DNA of 64,000 nucleotides from Cinnamomum chago. Taxonomy: Eukaryota > Streptophyta > Magnoliopsida > Laurales > Lauraceae. The stretch's first letter is position 1; each line of letters opens with the position of its first letter. The notes beneath the pieces were generated by a model. The model was given only the letters and a program-made list of their open reading frames with translations, was not told where the DNA came from and did no database searches. Shown piece after piece: positions 46,673 through 58,914 of this stretch. Position numbers and translations under genes: made by a program. The stretch is taken from NCBI GenBank assembly GCA_038049695.1, contig CP142451.1, positions 67,337,501-67,401,500 of the forward strand, written 5' to 3'.

Positions 46673-47543
46673 CAATATGCTTGTTTTGAAGAATAATTTG
46701 TAAGAATGAAAACTAGAACATGTTAAGTGACCTTTAACCTGATATTTTGCACTCGAACTTGAGATGTCTTTGAATTTCCGGAGCACCAATTCTCTTTTAA
46801 ATTCCAACATTTGGGTTCAATTACACAAGGATCAACCAAAGGTCCTTACATGTGCTTGATAGACTTTGTGTTCGTGCTTTGGTTTTGACACGATGAATAT
46901 CATTGTGTACTCGTTTTGAAAGTTTAAGTACAATCGCGTTTTGAAGATTTGTTTCAAGAAAAAGGGGATCACTTCCTAAGCGTGTTATGCATATTAATTA
47001 TGCCTTTTGCTAGTCGTGCTTGTTGTGTTTTGATAAGTGATTTCCCCCCTTTTTATCTCGACATGTTTAGACCGTGTTTCGCGTGTTTTGTGCATTCATG
47101 AATCTAAGTGAACACCACTGAGCTTGGACTGCCCTTTCAGTTTGGTCCACTGTCTGGGGGTCCTTAAACATGTGGACTGTCTGTAGACTGGTCGTGCATT
47201 TATTACACATCGTGCGTGTTCGGTTCCGCGGCCGGAATCTCGGTATATGTGGGAATTGTGTCGTGATTATATTATGTATATCGTGCTTGTCGTGCGTGCT
47301 TGCTCTTTTCATTATATATATGATAGAGAAAGGATGGGCTCTTTGTGGAATGTAACTATTCATGATATAATAAGTATGCATGTTAGTTTCGCTTGTATTT
47401 TGAAATGTACTTTAGTCATGTAACTGTTTACAATTCAGCAAAATGTCTTTAAATGTTTCCTTTAACGTTACTACTTTCATGCCCATGCCTAAATTGATTA
47501 CCTGCCAAACCGTTGTGTTTGATCCTTGTTTGTTGGTGCTCAG

Positions 47544-47635
47544 GTGTAGGTGACGTTGCCTTTGAGGAGGAGCGTCCGGAGGAGGCTTTTGAGTCACCTC
47601 CAGTTAGAGAGTGGCAGCCCGACGATGTCAACTAG
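47544..47635 (+). other. Conserved 92-base acceptor-like/coding-like LTR block (family I 5' LTR)
   Basis: Preceded by a TTGAT branch-like word and GTTGGTGCTCAG. Open for 92 bases to TAG, encoding AFEEERPEEAFESPPV and REWQPDDVN. Confidence 0.55.
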
Positions 47636-47997
47636 ACTTCGGGCGGGTTCTTGAGTTCGTCATTTTGTCATGGGGTTCTTTTATTATTTTGAAATTGTAT
47701 TGGCCTCTGTTGGCCTCTCATGGGTTGTAACTAAAACTTAACTTACTTTTGCGTTAGCCTCATAACTTGAATCTAGATGGGAATGCCATATTAACTCCTT
47801 CTTTTGATACTATGCTTCGTTATCAAAATTTATTGGTGCTTATCATGATGTGATTTGTTACACGCTTCCGCAAACTTGATCATGTGAGACAGATTCCGCG
47901 TGTTTCGGGAATCCTCATTGCGGGAACCTGTGGGAAAAACATAACAACCACTAAATCAACTCGTCGCGGGCCCGGGGTCCGTTCCGGGGTCGCGACA

Positions 47998-48158
47998 GGA
48001 CTAGTATCATAGCGGGACATGTTTCAGGCAATTAAAAGAAACTAGAACGGTCTTAGGAATGTGGCGAGGATTCGTGAGTTCGATAGATTCATTGGTATAG
48101 GACCTTAGAAACCCTTATACCATGTTTATTGTGTACTTACTCCTTGTTTTACAGCACC
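47998..48158 (+). promoter_or_regulatory. Chromovirus primer site and gag leader
   Basis: 48002-48013 reads TAGTATCATAGC, two mismatches from the initiator-Met tRNA primer site TGGTATCAGAGC. The leader ends with TACTCCTTGTTTTACAG (to 48154), a strong 3' splice-site look-alike five bases before the gag ATG. Confidence 0.65.
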
Positions 48159-49175
48159 ATGCCTCCAAGAAAAGCTCCAAACCATCATGCTTCAGGCAGT
48201 AATCAGAATGAGTCGGACACATCTAATACGCCAACCGCTACACAGTTCCAGGAACTTATGCAAGCTATGATAGCGCAACAAAGACAGGCTAATGAAAACC
48301 AAGCAAGATTTCAGGAACTGTTGGCAAAGAAAGATGACGAAATGGCTCAAGTTCAAAGGCAACTCTTGGAAGTTCTTCAGACCAGGAATGTTGCTCCACA
48401 GCCTTTGGGTCCACAGATTGTTATCCATAATAGGGATCATGACCCTAATGCACTATTTGAGAAGTTCAGGAAGAGAGCGCCGAAGGAATTTTCGGGCAAA
48501 GAGAACCCGTTAGTTGCAGACGACTGGCTAGCTTATATTGAGAAAATCTTCAATCTCTTTACATGCACGGGTAGGCAAAAAGTCAACCTCACAGCTTCAC
48601 TATTCTATGGGCTTGCAGATCGTTGGTGACAAATAATTAAGGATCCATACACGGTAATGGCTAACGAAGAGGCGTGGACAGCGTTCAAGACATAGTTTCA
48701 GGATAAGTACATTCCCTCCCATGTTAAGAGGCAGAAGGCTATTGAATTTCAGCAGCTCAAGCAAGGCAGCATGACGGTGCTAGACTATGTCACCAAGGTT
48801 GAGAGATTGGCTAGATATGCTACCGAGTTGATTGACACTGAGCAGAAGAAGATAACGAAGTTTTTGGAAGGGTTGAATCCCATTATCATGAGAGATGCCA
48901 TAGGAGTAGTTCCACCAGCTACATATGATGAGGCAGTCAAGCGGGCATATAAGTTTGAAGATATTAACAACATGTTCATTCAAGACAGGAAGCAGCACTA
49001 CCAGCAGCAGAATCAGAAGCAGCAGCACAACAAGAAACCAAGACAAGAACAAGGTCATGTGAGACAGGGTTGTGGACATTGTGGCAAGAATCACGAAACT
49101 CATGAATGTCGTAAGGCCATGGGTGCCTGTTTCAAATGCGGTGCTATGAACCATGCAATCAAGGATTGCCCATAA
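48159..49175 (+). pseudogene. Chromovirus gag with two zinc knuckles
   Basis: Starts MPPRKAPNHHASGSN. It has a Gln-rich helical part, then the retrotransposon gag core (EFSGKENPLVADDWLAYIEK, and a second part with VTKVERLARYATELI and ITKFLEGLNPIIM). A Gln/basic linker leads to two knuckle-like motifs, CGHCGKNHETHEC and CFKCGAMNHAIKDC. It would form the particle and bind RNA. Start chosen at the ATG following the leader. Broken. Confidence 0.85.
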
Positions 49176-49370
49176 CTTCAGAATCAAGGGAACAGAAACC
49201 AACAGCAGAGACAAGCAGCCCCTCAGAATCAAGCACCAGTTCAGAATCAGGTTAGACCACCTCAGCAGCAGCAGCAGGCTAGGCCACCAGCACAAAATTA
49301 GAATGCTCGTCCTCCACAACAGAACATATATGGCCAAGGAAGGCAGAACCAAGCACCGAATAGACTACAG

Positions 49371-52300
49371 ATGCATGGCCGTTTGTATTATCTCAACCGT
49401 GCGGATGCTGAAGTTGCAGGAGACGTGGTAGAAGGTAAACTTCTTGTTTGTGGGGTAGAAGCCCAGATTTTATTTGATCCTGGATCCACACATTCGTTTT
49501 CATCTCCTAGTTTTGCTAAGATGATTGATGCACCACATAGTGATTTGGATTACATTCTAATAGTAACCACTCCAGTAGGGAAACAAGTTGTGTGTAGAAC
49601 CTATTACCCTAGCTGTACAGTTTTGTTAGGAGATGTTAATTTACTGGCCAACCTCATAGTTTTGGACATGCATGATTTTGATGTCATCTTAGGCATGGAT
49701 TGGTTAGAAGCATATCATGCCACTATGGATTGTTTTAGTAAAACCATAACATTCAGATTCCAAGGACCACAGAAAGAATTGATATTTCAGGGGAACAGGA
49801 GAAAAACTCAGGCAGGGTTTATTTCAGTTTTGAAGGCAAGCAGATTAGTGCAGAGTGGATGTCAGGCATTTATTACGTTTATCATGGAGGATAAACAGTC
49901 CCAAGGGGTGGAGGATATCCCCATTGTGTGTGAATTTTCGGATATTTTTCCAGAAGAAATCCTGGGATTACCACCAATCAGAGAAGTTGAGTTCACAATT
50001 GAGCTCCTACCAGGGACGGCTCCGATCTCGATTGCACCATACAGAATGGCTCCAGCGGAAATGGGTGAACTAAAACTCCAGTTGCAGGATTTGTTGAGCA
50101 AAGGCTTTATTAGGCCAAGTGTTTCACCTTGGGGAGCATCGGTGTTGTTTATGAAAAAGAAGGATGGAAGTTTGAGAATGTGCATTGACTACAGGAAGTT
50201 GAACCATGTGACCGTGAAGAACAAGTATCCATTGCCAAGGATAGACGAATTATTTGATCAATTACAAGGAGTAGCCTATTTTTCCAAGATAGACCTGAGG
50301 TCAGGGTACCATCAGTTGAGAGTTAGAGACTCAGATGTTCAGAAAACAGCCTTCAGAACAAGATATGGGCACTACGAGTTCTTAGTGATGCCCTTTGGTT
50401 TGACAAATGCACCCACAGTCTTTATGGCTCTTATGAACAAAGTCTTTGCACCCTATCTGGATCACTCTACGGTAGTATTCATTGATGATGTCCTTGTGTA
50501 TTCCAAGAGTAAGAAGGAGCATGAAGAACATTTGAGGACGGCGTTACAGCTTTTGAGGGACAACCAGCTTTACGCAAAACTCAGTAAGTGCGAATTCTGG
50601 TTAGAGCAAGTCGCTTTTCTAGGTCACATCATCTCCAGAGAATGTTTAGCAGTTGATCCAGCTAAGATAGAAGCAGTGGTTAATTGGGTGAGGCCAAGCA
50701 GTGTGACAGAAATCAGAAGCTTTTTAGGGTTAGCAGGCTATTACAGAAGATTTGTTCAAGGTTTTTCGTCCATTGCAGCACCGTTGACAAAATTGACTAG
50801 GAAGAATGCCCCATTTGTTTGGACCGAACAGTGTGAAACAAGTTTTCAAGAGTTAAAAGGAAGGTTAACCACAGCCCCAATCCTTACATTACCCTCGGGC
50901 AACGGCCGTTTTATTGTTTATACAGATGCTTCGAATGTGGGACTAGGTTGTGTATTGATGCAAGATGGCAAGGTGATTGCTTATGGCTCGAGACAGTTGA
51001 AGGACCATGAGAAGAACTATGCAACTCATGATTTGGAATTGGCAGCAGTTGTTTTTGCTTTGAAGATCTGGAGACACTATCTCTATGGAGAGAAGTTTGA
51101 AGTCCATTCAGATCACCGAAGCTTACAATATTTGTTCTCGCAGAAGGATTTAAATATGAGACAGAGACGGTGGATGGAGTATATCAAGGATTATGACTTT
51201 CCAATCAAATATCATCCAGGCAAAGTGAATGTTGTAGCTGATGCATTGAGCAGAAAATCAGTGGTCATGGCCAGTTTGAGAGGAATTGGTGTCTTATAGC
51301 AGTTTGAAGAGTTGGGTGTAGAAGTGCAAACCCTGAAGCTGGGTGCAATGTTAGCAAACATGACAGTGTCAGAACCTACCTTCATCCAGAAGATCAAGGA
51401 AAGTCAGTTGCAAGACCCGTACTTGGCTAAGATAGTAGAGGTTATTACAGAACGTCCAGATTTCAAGATGGTGAATGGAATATTGTATTTCCGTGACCGG
51501 TTGTGTGTGCCAAATGTGGATGACTTGAAGAGTGAAATAATGAATGAAGCTCACAACACGAGGTATTCTATGCATCCGGGTAGCACAAAGATGTACCACA
51601 ATTTGAAGAATAGATTTTGGTGGAATAACATGAAGAGAGAGATAGCAGCTTTTGTGTCTCGTTGTCTAACTTGTCAGTTGATTAAGGCAGAGCATCAGAA
51701 GCCCCCATGTTTGTTACAACCGTTGGAGATTTCGGAGTGGAAATGAGAGCACATCACCATGGATTTCGATTTCGGTTTGTCGAATACTAAGAAGGGAAAT
51801 AATGCAATTTGGATTATTGTAGATCATCTGATAAAGTCTGCTCATTTCATTTCGATGAAGACAGGGAACATGATGCATATGGCACCACTTGCAAAGTTAT
51901 TTGTTGATGAGATTGTTAGTAAACATGGTCAACCCGTCTCCATTACTTCAGACAGAGACAGCAGGTTCGTTTCAAAGTTTTGGAAGACTCTTCATGAGTC
52001 TATGGGTACCAAACTCCAGTTCAGCACTGTATATCATCCTCAGACCGATGGCCAGTCAGAAAGGACGATACAGACTCTCGAAGACATGTTGCGTGCGTGT
52101 GTATTGGATTTCAAGGTTCAGTGGGATGAGTGCTTACCGCTTTGTGAATTTGCCTATAACAATAGTTACCACTCTAGCATCGGTATGGCACCTTTCGAGG
52201 CACTTTATGGTAGAAGATACAGAACTCCGGTTTGCTGGGAAGAAGTCGGTGAGTGTAGTTTTCATGGACCGACGATAGTTGGAGAGACAAGTGACAAGGT

Positions 52301-52478
52301 CAAGCTGATTTGAAAACGTTTGAAGATCGCCCGAAGTAGGCAGAAGAGTTATGCAGACACTCGCCGAAGAGAATTGCAGTTTCAAGTGGGTGACAAAGTG
52401 TTCTTGAAAATCTCACCAGTTAGAGGGACTTTGAGATTCGGTCAGAAGGGCAAATTGTCTAGAAGGTTTAGTGGTCCG
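49371..52478 (+). pseudogene. Chromovirus pol: protease, RT, RNase H, integrase
   Basis: Protease motif [10 protein letters not shown] near 49470. Reverse transcriptase (about 50130-50560) with [30 protein letters not shown] and the catalytic [11 protein letters not shown]. RNase H (about 50900-51270) with [29 protein letters not shown] and [11 protein letters not shown]. Integrase zinc finger (HPGSTKMYHNLKNRFWW, CLTCQLIKAEHQKP) and core (MDFDFGLSNTKKG, SDRDSRFVSKFWKTL, YHPQTDGQSERTIQTLEDML). The region ends at 52478, where the nested solo LTR starts within the integrase C-terminal part (QVGDKVFLKISPVRGTLRFG). Broken. Confidence 0.92.
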
Positions 52479-53987
52479 TGTAAGACCCCGACCCGAGTGA
52501 ACCCGATTAGTGCTAATTAAGTTGCATGTTAGTGCTAAGCTTGATTAGTGATTTTGGCTAAGTTGGGTTCGGAATAGCTTTGATTCTAGTTTGGGCTACT
52601 TTGAATGCTTTGGTAACTAGTAGGGCCCTTTGGGGGTTCCTTTTCATTACATTACATTTGCTTGAGGATTTATCGGAGATTTTTACATTCATGGTTTTAA
52701 TCTCGTTTTATTGGTATTGTTATTCCCTACAACTTTCATGCTGATCCCGTGTCCATCTGAGATCCCGAAACCCGATTTCATAGCCTTGAGGGCAAAACAG
52801 TCATTGCACACAAAATCTGTACCCAAAACTTGATATTCCCGAAACCCGCGAAAGATATACTTTTTAGAAACTAGATATTTCGACGATCATTTCTTCCTTC
52901 TTCGTCGAATCCATCCGAGGTCCCGAAAGAGATGATTTCAGCCAATCTAGCATCTTTAGTTGTGGGACCCAATTCCATTTGTTAACATAGGGAACCATTC
53001 TTCCTCATTTCTCCTTTCATTTCCTTTCTCCAGCACAAGAGAGGAAGCTTAGGGTTTTCTTGCAACTTCTTCTTCTTCTTGCTTCTCCATCTTCAATCCA
53101 CCCCAAGCTTGCACCAAGAAGAGATTAGAGGCCATCATCTTCTTCACCTCATTGAAAGCTTTCTTACAATAGTTTTGTGGGGAAAAGCCTCCATTTCCAA
53201 GACTTTTTTTGAGCTTATCATTGCCATTAGAGGACTTTGCAAGTAAGTGATCACCCTCTTCTTCTAGATTTGTATTCCTCTAGCCATAGAGAAGCTCCAC
53301 CTTCATTATTGGAAGGTTTCCTTGTTATTTCATTGTTTGATCATTTTAGGGTTTTATTTTGGGATCTTCCTTGTAGCTTGGACCTTTATTTTGAGAAGAC
53401 TTGTTAGAGCTTGAGCTACTTGATTTGAAGACTTAAGGCAAGTGAACGATTGGAGTGTTTTGGATTTTGAATGGGTTGGTGAAGCATTTATGGATTTTCA
53501 TGCTTTCATTAATGTGTTTATTGTTGAAATAAATGTTCTTGATGGAGTATTAAAGAATGCATTTATGATCATATATGTCACGCCCCCGAACCGAAACCTC
53601 GGGGGCGGGAAATGGGATTAAGCATAAAATATATTTTACTTCTCCCAGGATCCGCGTGTGTGAAGACAACACCTTCCAACACATTCTGAATATTTTGCGG
53701 AAGCATTTGTGGCGTTGCGACCCGAAGTCCGTGGCCATCGGATTCCGCGTCGCACTCAACCTCTAGCACATAGCTATTATATCAAGAACCATATCAGACT
53801 GGAGTAACCATCCCAATAAATTACAGAGCTGACAGTAACAGGATATTACATTCCCAAATATGTTCAAGTTACAATTATCAAAGTACATTAATTAAGAATC
53901 CCCAGAAAAAGGCTAATAAAAGCCATACAACAATAAGCTATAAACTACTACCCAAATGTGACGTAGCTCCGATGTCAAGCTCAATGT

Positions 53988-54072
53988 CTACATGACATAG
54001 CCGACAAACCAACCTGCAAGGCGTGGCTCCACAGCCAACAAAACACTCAACTCGGGGCGAAGAAATCTGAAC
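53988..54072 (-). other. Family III counterpart of the LTR block
   Basis: CTGAC branch-like word, TTTTGGTACTCAG, then 85 bases open to a TAG at the homologous place (ending VGYVM). The acidic peptide of families I and II is not preserved here. Confidence 0.4.
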
Positions 54073-54229
54073 CTGAGTACCAAAAGTAGTGGGTCAGACA
54101 CGACGGTCTGGCAGGTGGATGAAAAGATCACAAATATACTAAAGAGTAAAACATATAATAAATCATGCTAATCGATCAAATGCTGCATATAATTAACCGG
54201 GTGCAAAGTCGGGAATCTCGGGGAAACCT

Positions 54230-54510
54230 GTATTCCTTTCATGCATGGGTAAAACATGAATATCTAATAAAACATGTGTTCATTTGAAACTTAAGTAAAA
54301 ACACAAGTATACCACAAACCAGGTATTCATAGCAATCTAGCAAAACCAATGTCCATTTGAAACCTAGGTAGAAATGCGGATATTTGACAAATCGGGTAAT
54401 CATTTAAAACATGTGTAATCATATGAATCTAGCAAAATCATTGATCGTTTGCAACATAGGTAAAGGCATGGGTATTCACCCAACCGGCATTCATTTAAAA
54501 CATGTGCGTG
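54230..54510. repeat. Diverged ~60-bp tandem repeats in family III LTR
   Basis: About four units around CATTTGAAAC or CATTTAAAACATGTG with GCAAAA words between; they help explain the greater length of this LTR. Confidence 0.6.
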
Positions 54511-54720
54511 TACAAAGGACATAAAATAATATAATAATAACTGAATTTACATTGGAGAATATTAGCACTTGTTTAAATAACAACTTTCATAAAGGAAACG
54601 AATCATTTATCGGAAAGCAAGTAAACAATATAAAACATGTCGGGTAACCAAGGAATCGGGAACTGGCAAGATGGCAACCACACGAAGCTAAGTCCTCTAT
54701 CACTAAAGCGATAGAGCAAT

Positions 54721-54845
54721 AACTAGGCCCTGATCTCAGTCACTCGAGGTGAGGAGAAACAGGGGATCTCATATAAATACATATACTAGGCACTGATCTC
54801 AGTCACTCGAGGTGAGGAGAAACAGTGGATCTCATGAATGCATAT
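54721..54845. repeat. ~62-bp tandem duplication in family III LTR
   Basis: Two copies around GATCTCAGTCACTCGAGGTG, each followed by GGATCTCAT and ending CATATAC, the right one slightly diverged. Confidence 0.85.
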
Positions 54846-55862
54846 ACATATACTATACATGACCACGGTAGCGAGCCGGGCATCGGGGACCACAGTAGCA
54901 ATCTGCGGTATCGGGACAAGACCACGGTAATAACCGGGTAGCGGGATCCAAGCTGCAGCTGGTGGGACAAGAGGGGGATCTCCAAGTCGGTGGATCAAAC
55001 CAATAGGGTTATCCAAGCTTAGTGGTGCCGACTCATAGGTCAAATACAATCGAGACAATGCAAGTAAATCAAGTACAAATACATAATCAAACGGGCAAGA
55101 CGGGGGTGCTCAAGGGCACACTGACATATCATGTGGTGCAATGCACTTCGGGACAAGTAACTGTTACCAGAGTAACTTCAATGCTTTCGGGAAAACAAGT
55201 CATGTGATGCAAATCTCGGGAAATGAGGTGAAACAATGAACTATGACAATTCCGGGAAAAATATAAATTTCAGGATCTATTTAAGTGGATAGGGGTCCCG
55301 TATGTCGATTATAACAATTACTTGGTACTCCTTGAGTTTGAAGACATTCCGGGCTCCTTATGCACTTTTACTACTTTCAAAACTTAAAATGAGCTTATGG
55401 GTAGTACTAGATGTTACAATAGCAAGAATCAAGATTATAAACGGTCCATCCTAGGCATGACAATTAATCCGGAAACATCGAGCAACCTATTCAATCACCG
55501 AAAGGAATGGAATTCGCGATAACCAAGGGAAAGACTTGTGTTTAGATATAAAGAAGATATCGCGTCGTTCCATCCCGTTCAAGATTGAAATGAATTGGAC
55601 TTCGATGCCACCGAACCAACCGTGAGGCGCGTCGGCTCAAGACATTCTCACACATGGTCCAAACAGTCCAAAAAGGGTAACCAGGGTCCCACCTAAAGCC
55701 AAGAATTAGTGCCTAATCAACACCATTCTTTTCTTTTAGTTCCCTAGTCTTAGAGACCTTAGATTAGGGTATAATTGGTCTTAACACTAAGGTATATACC
55801 CCTAGGACTCATAGAAAGCCCAAAGGTTTCCAAAAAACACAATATCAAATTTCACTGGACTC

Positions 55863-55950
55863 AAATGGATCGATCGATCGGCCCAAAAAGCCTTACTGTT
55901 AAAAGACAGGACGATCGATCGGCCTGTAGGTCCGATCGATCGGACCTGGG
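55863..55950. repeat. Palindrome island of family III LTR (ATCGAT type)
   Basis: Three CGATCGATCG-type clusters; the last is an 18-base perfect palindrome, GGTCCGATCGATCGGACC, at 55929-55946. Confidence 0.9.
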
Positions 55951-57579
55951 CGTGCAGCAGGTCCGGGACACTGATTTTTCCTCCTCTTTTTCCTTTCCTT
56001 TCCAACACTTACACAATCACATAGAACTATAAACAAGATGGTTTAAATATATGTTTCCAAGACATTAAAGTGAGCTAAATAGCTCCTCATTTCAAGTTTC
56101 TCCTTTTCCATTCTTTCCATTCACAATAAATCTCAAGGTGGAGAAAACTCATTCATGTGAAACCATTTGAAACCTTGACAATATGATGCATACATTTTCC
56201 AAGCATGAACAAGAGGGAAATAACTCATCAATAAGCACATTTTGAAATCAATATTAATCATAGTGAAGACAACCACAAAAATCACCAAAACCCTTAATGA
56301 AACAAGATTTTTCTCACAAAACATGTTAATAATCAAAACAATCCATTCATCCACTTGCCTTTGACTCTAATCAAGCAAAACAAGCTCCTAATCACCTCTC
56401 AAGCTCAAGATCCACAATCTCTACAAAAACCCCCAAAACAAACCCTAAAATGGGTTAAACAATGAAATGACTATGAAACCTTTCAATAATCAAGGTGGAG
56501 CTTCTCTAAGGCTAGAAGATTACAAATCTAGAAGATGGAGAAGAACACTTACTTGCAAGGTCCTCTAATGGACAAGGTAAGCTCAAAGGAAGTCTTGTGA
56601 TGGAGGGTTCTCTTCACAAATGGTATCAATGGAAAGCTTGCAAGATGAGGAAGAAGAAGGTGGTCTCCATTTCTTGATTGATGAACTATTGGTGTGGCTT
56701 GGAGATGAAGAAGCAAGAAGAAGAAGAAGAAGTTGCAAGAAAAGCCCTAGGCTCAGCTGGAACAATGGTGAATGAAATGAATGAAGGAGATGGGTTCCTC
56801 TTATAAGCAAGTGAGGTTTGGGTCCCACAACTTAAAGAACTTGGGTGGCTGAAATCATCTAATTCGGAGCCTCGGATGGATTCGACGAAGAAGGAAGAAA
56901 TGATCGTCGAAATATCTAGTTTGCAAAAAGTATATGTTTCACGGATTTCGAGAATATCGAGTTTTGGGTACAGATTTGGTGTGCAATGACTGTTTTGCCC
57001 TCAAGGCCAAGAAATCGGGTTTCGGGTTCTCAAATAGATACGGGATCAACATGAAAGTTGTAGGATTCCTCAAGATGAATGCAACGGGCCAAAACACAAT
57101 ACGAAACAAATCGGGAAAATCTCACAAGTAAATGCAAAGCCGAAAAGGGAACCCCCAAAGGGCCCCACAAGCTACCAAAGCACTCAAAAGCCCAAAACTA
57201 GAAGAAAAACCATTCTAGCTCACAAACTCAACCCAACAAATACTAATCCCACTAAAAGAACTAATCCACAAATAAAACAACACTAATCCAAGAGATTAGG
57301 GGTCGGGTTCTCACAATATATATGTGTTAGCTCATGGCAATTAATGTTTTCTTGTTTTGCCTTGAATATGTACATTGTGTGAAATGGTTTCCTTCTCCTC
57401 TTTGCTTGTATGGAATGTGATATGGATGGAGGAAAATGTGATGGATGTGGTTGGGGGTTTGAGGTTATTTGAGTGGAGATTTATACTCCTCATTTGATGT
57501 ATGAAAGTGGTTAAGAAGGGGTGGTAAAAAGGAAGAGTGATTGTGGAGCTGAACTGGTCCAAACTCAGGTTCTGGACAG

Positions 57580-57851
57580 TTCGCTCGAGCGACCATGACA
57601 CTTCGCTCGAGCGACCTGTCCAGGAAAGGCTTCGGAGCATTCCAGTAGCTTGTTCGCTCGAACGGACCCCTGGTCGCTTGAGCGGACATCCCATAACTCA
57701 TTCCAGAGAGTTGTTCGTTCGAACGCATTTAAATATTCGCTCGACCCAATGAGTTCATTCGAGCGACCTCCACTTTGCTCGAGCGAACCCACCCAGACCA
57801 CCATTCCAGCGAGGGACTCGCTCGAGCGAACCCTCCAGTCCGCTCGAGCGA
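57580..57851. repeat. Palindrome island, family II forward LTR
   Basis: CGCTCGAGCG-type palindromes, several decayed, equivalent to 38135-38386. The island starts about 1.35 kb into the LTR in sense, as in the reverse copy. Confidence 0.88.
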
Positions 57852-58822
57852 TTCGGTTCGTCTGGCATAGGCTATGTTTGGGACAATGTTCAACTGTTTC
57901 AATGGTTGGGTCTATTCTCTAGGAACCCCTCTATGCCAAGGAGATTTATTAAGCATTGTATGAGGCCATTTGAGGAAGAAACCATGTCACAAAGATTTCA
58001 TTCTAAGTTTTGAAACTTCAAGGTGCATAAGGAGACCGGAATGTCTTCAAACTCAAAGAGTACCAAGTCTTTATTATAATTGACATACGGGACCCCTATT
58101 CACTTAAACAAATCTTGAAACTAGTATTTTACCCGAGATTGTTATAGTTTAGTGTTTCACTTCATTCCAATATTATACTATATGATTTGTTTTCCCGAAA
58201 ACATGATAGTTACACTAGTAACAGTTATTTGTCCAGAAATGTATTGCCCGACATGAAATGGCAGTGTGCCTTGAGCACCCCCGCCTTGCTCGTCTATTTA
58301 TTGTACTTGATTTACTTGCATATGTCTCGATTTGCTATTTGACCTATGAGTCGGCATCACTAAGCTTGGATACCTTGTCGGTTTGATCCACCGACTTGGA
58401 GATCCCTTTCCCGTCCCGCCAGCTGCAGTTTGGATCCTGATACCCGGTCTATTACCGTGGTCCCGTCCCGATACCCGGTTCGCTACCGTAGTCCCGTCCC
58501 GTATATTTATATTGTATATATGATTGCGTTGAATCTCCTCACCTTGGGTGACTGAGATCAACATCCCGTCATACTGTTGTCACTCTAGTGACAGAGGACT
58601 TAGCTTTATGTGATTGCCATCTTGTTAGTTCCCGATTCCTTGGTTACCTGATATGTTTTACCTTATTTACCTGTTTTCCAACAAATGATTTATCTATTTT
58701 ATGAGAGTTCTTGTTTAATCAGATTTCTATGCTTTTCAAGATATTTCATCTATTACATGTTGTTGTATCTTTTCACTCTCTTGCCAGACCGTTGTGTCTG
58801 ACCCATTTGCTTTGGTACTCAG

Positions 58823-58914
58823 GTCCCGTTGCCGGTTTCCTTGAGGAGGAGCCGGAGGAGGCAGTAGGTGAGTCGCAACCTCTCGTTGAGTGGCGTGCCG
58901 ACGATGTCATGTAG
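58823..58914 (+). other. Conserved 92-base acceptor-like/coding-like LTR block (family II forward)
   Basis: Preceded by GTGTCTGACCC and TTTGGTACTCAG; open for 92 bases to TAG with GFLEEEPEEAVGESQPLVEW and RADDVM. Arms 58902-58908 (CGATGTC) and 58914-58920 (GACATCG) form a hairpin around the stop. Confidence 0.55.

Larger units (their letters stand above)
45001..47997 (+). mobile_element. Chromovirus family I 5' LTR (2997 bp)
   Basis: Begins TGTTAGATCCCGACCC and ends TCCGGGGTCGCGACA. It has a palindrome island at 46236-46672, a TATA-like word near 47309-47321, the conserved block 47544-47635 and GCTTCCGCA at 47864-47872. Confidence 0.92.
53576..57315 (-). mobile_element. Solo LTR, Tekay/Del-type Ty3 family III (reverse)
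   Basis: 3740 bases starting TGTCACGCCCCCGAACC and ending GGTCGGGTTCTCACA, flanked by the duplication atata (53571-53575 and 57316-57320). Layout matches families I and II (terminal words, GCTTCCGCA, acceptor-like block, palindrome island) but the sequence is distinct. It is longer because of internal repeats. This is the youngest visible event at this locus. Confidence 0.9.

Noticed and set aside
48780-49352. 190-residue open frame on the minus strand
   Set aside because: Antisense shadow of the chromovirus gag.
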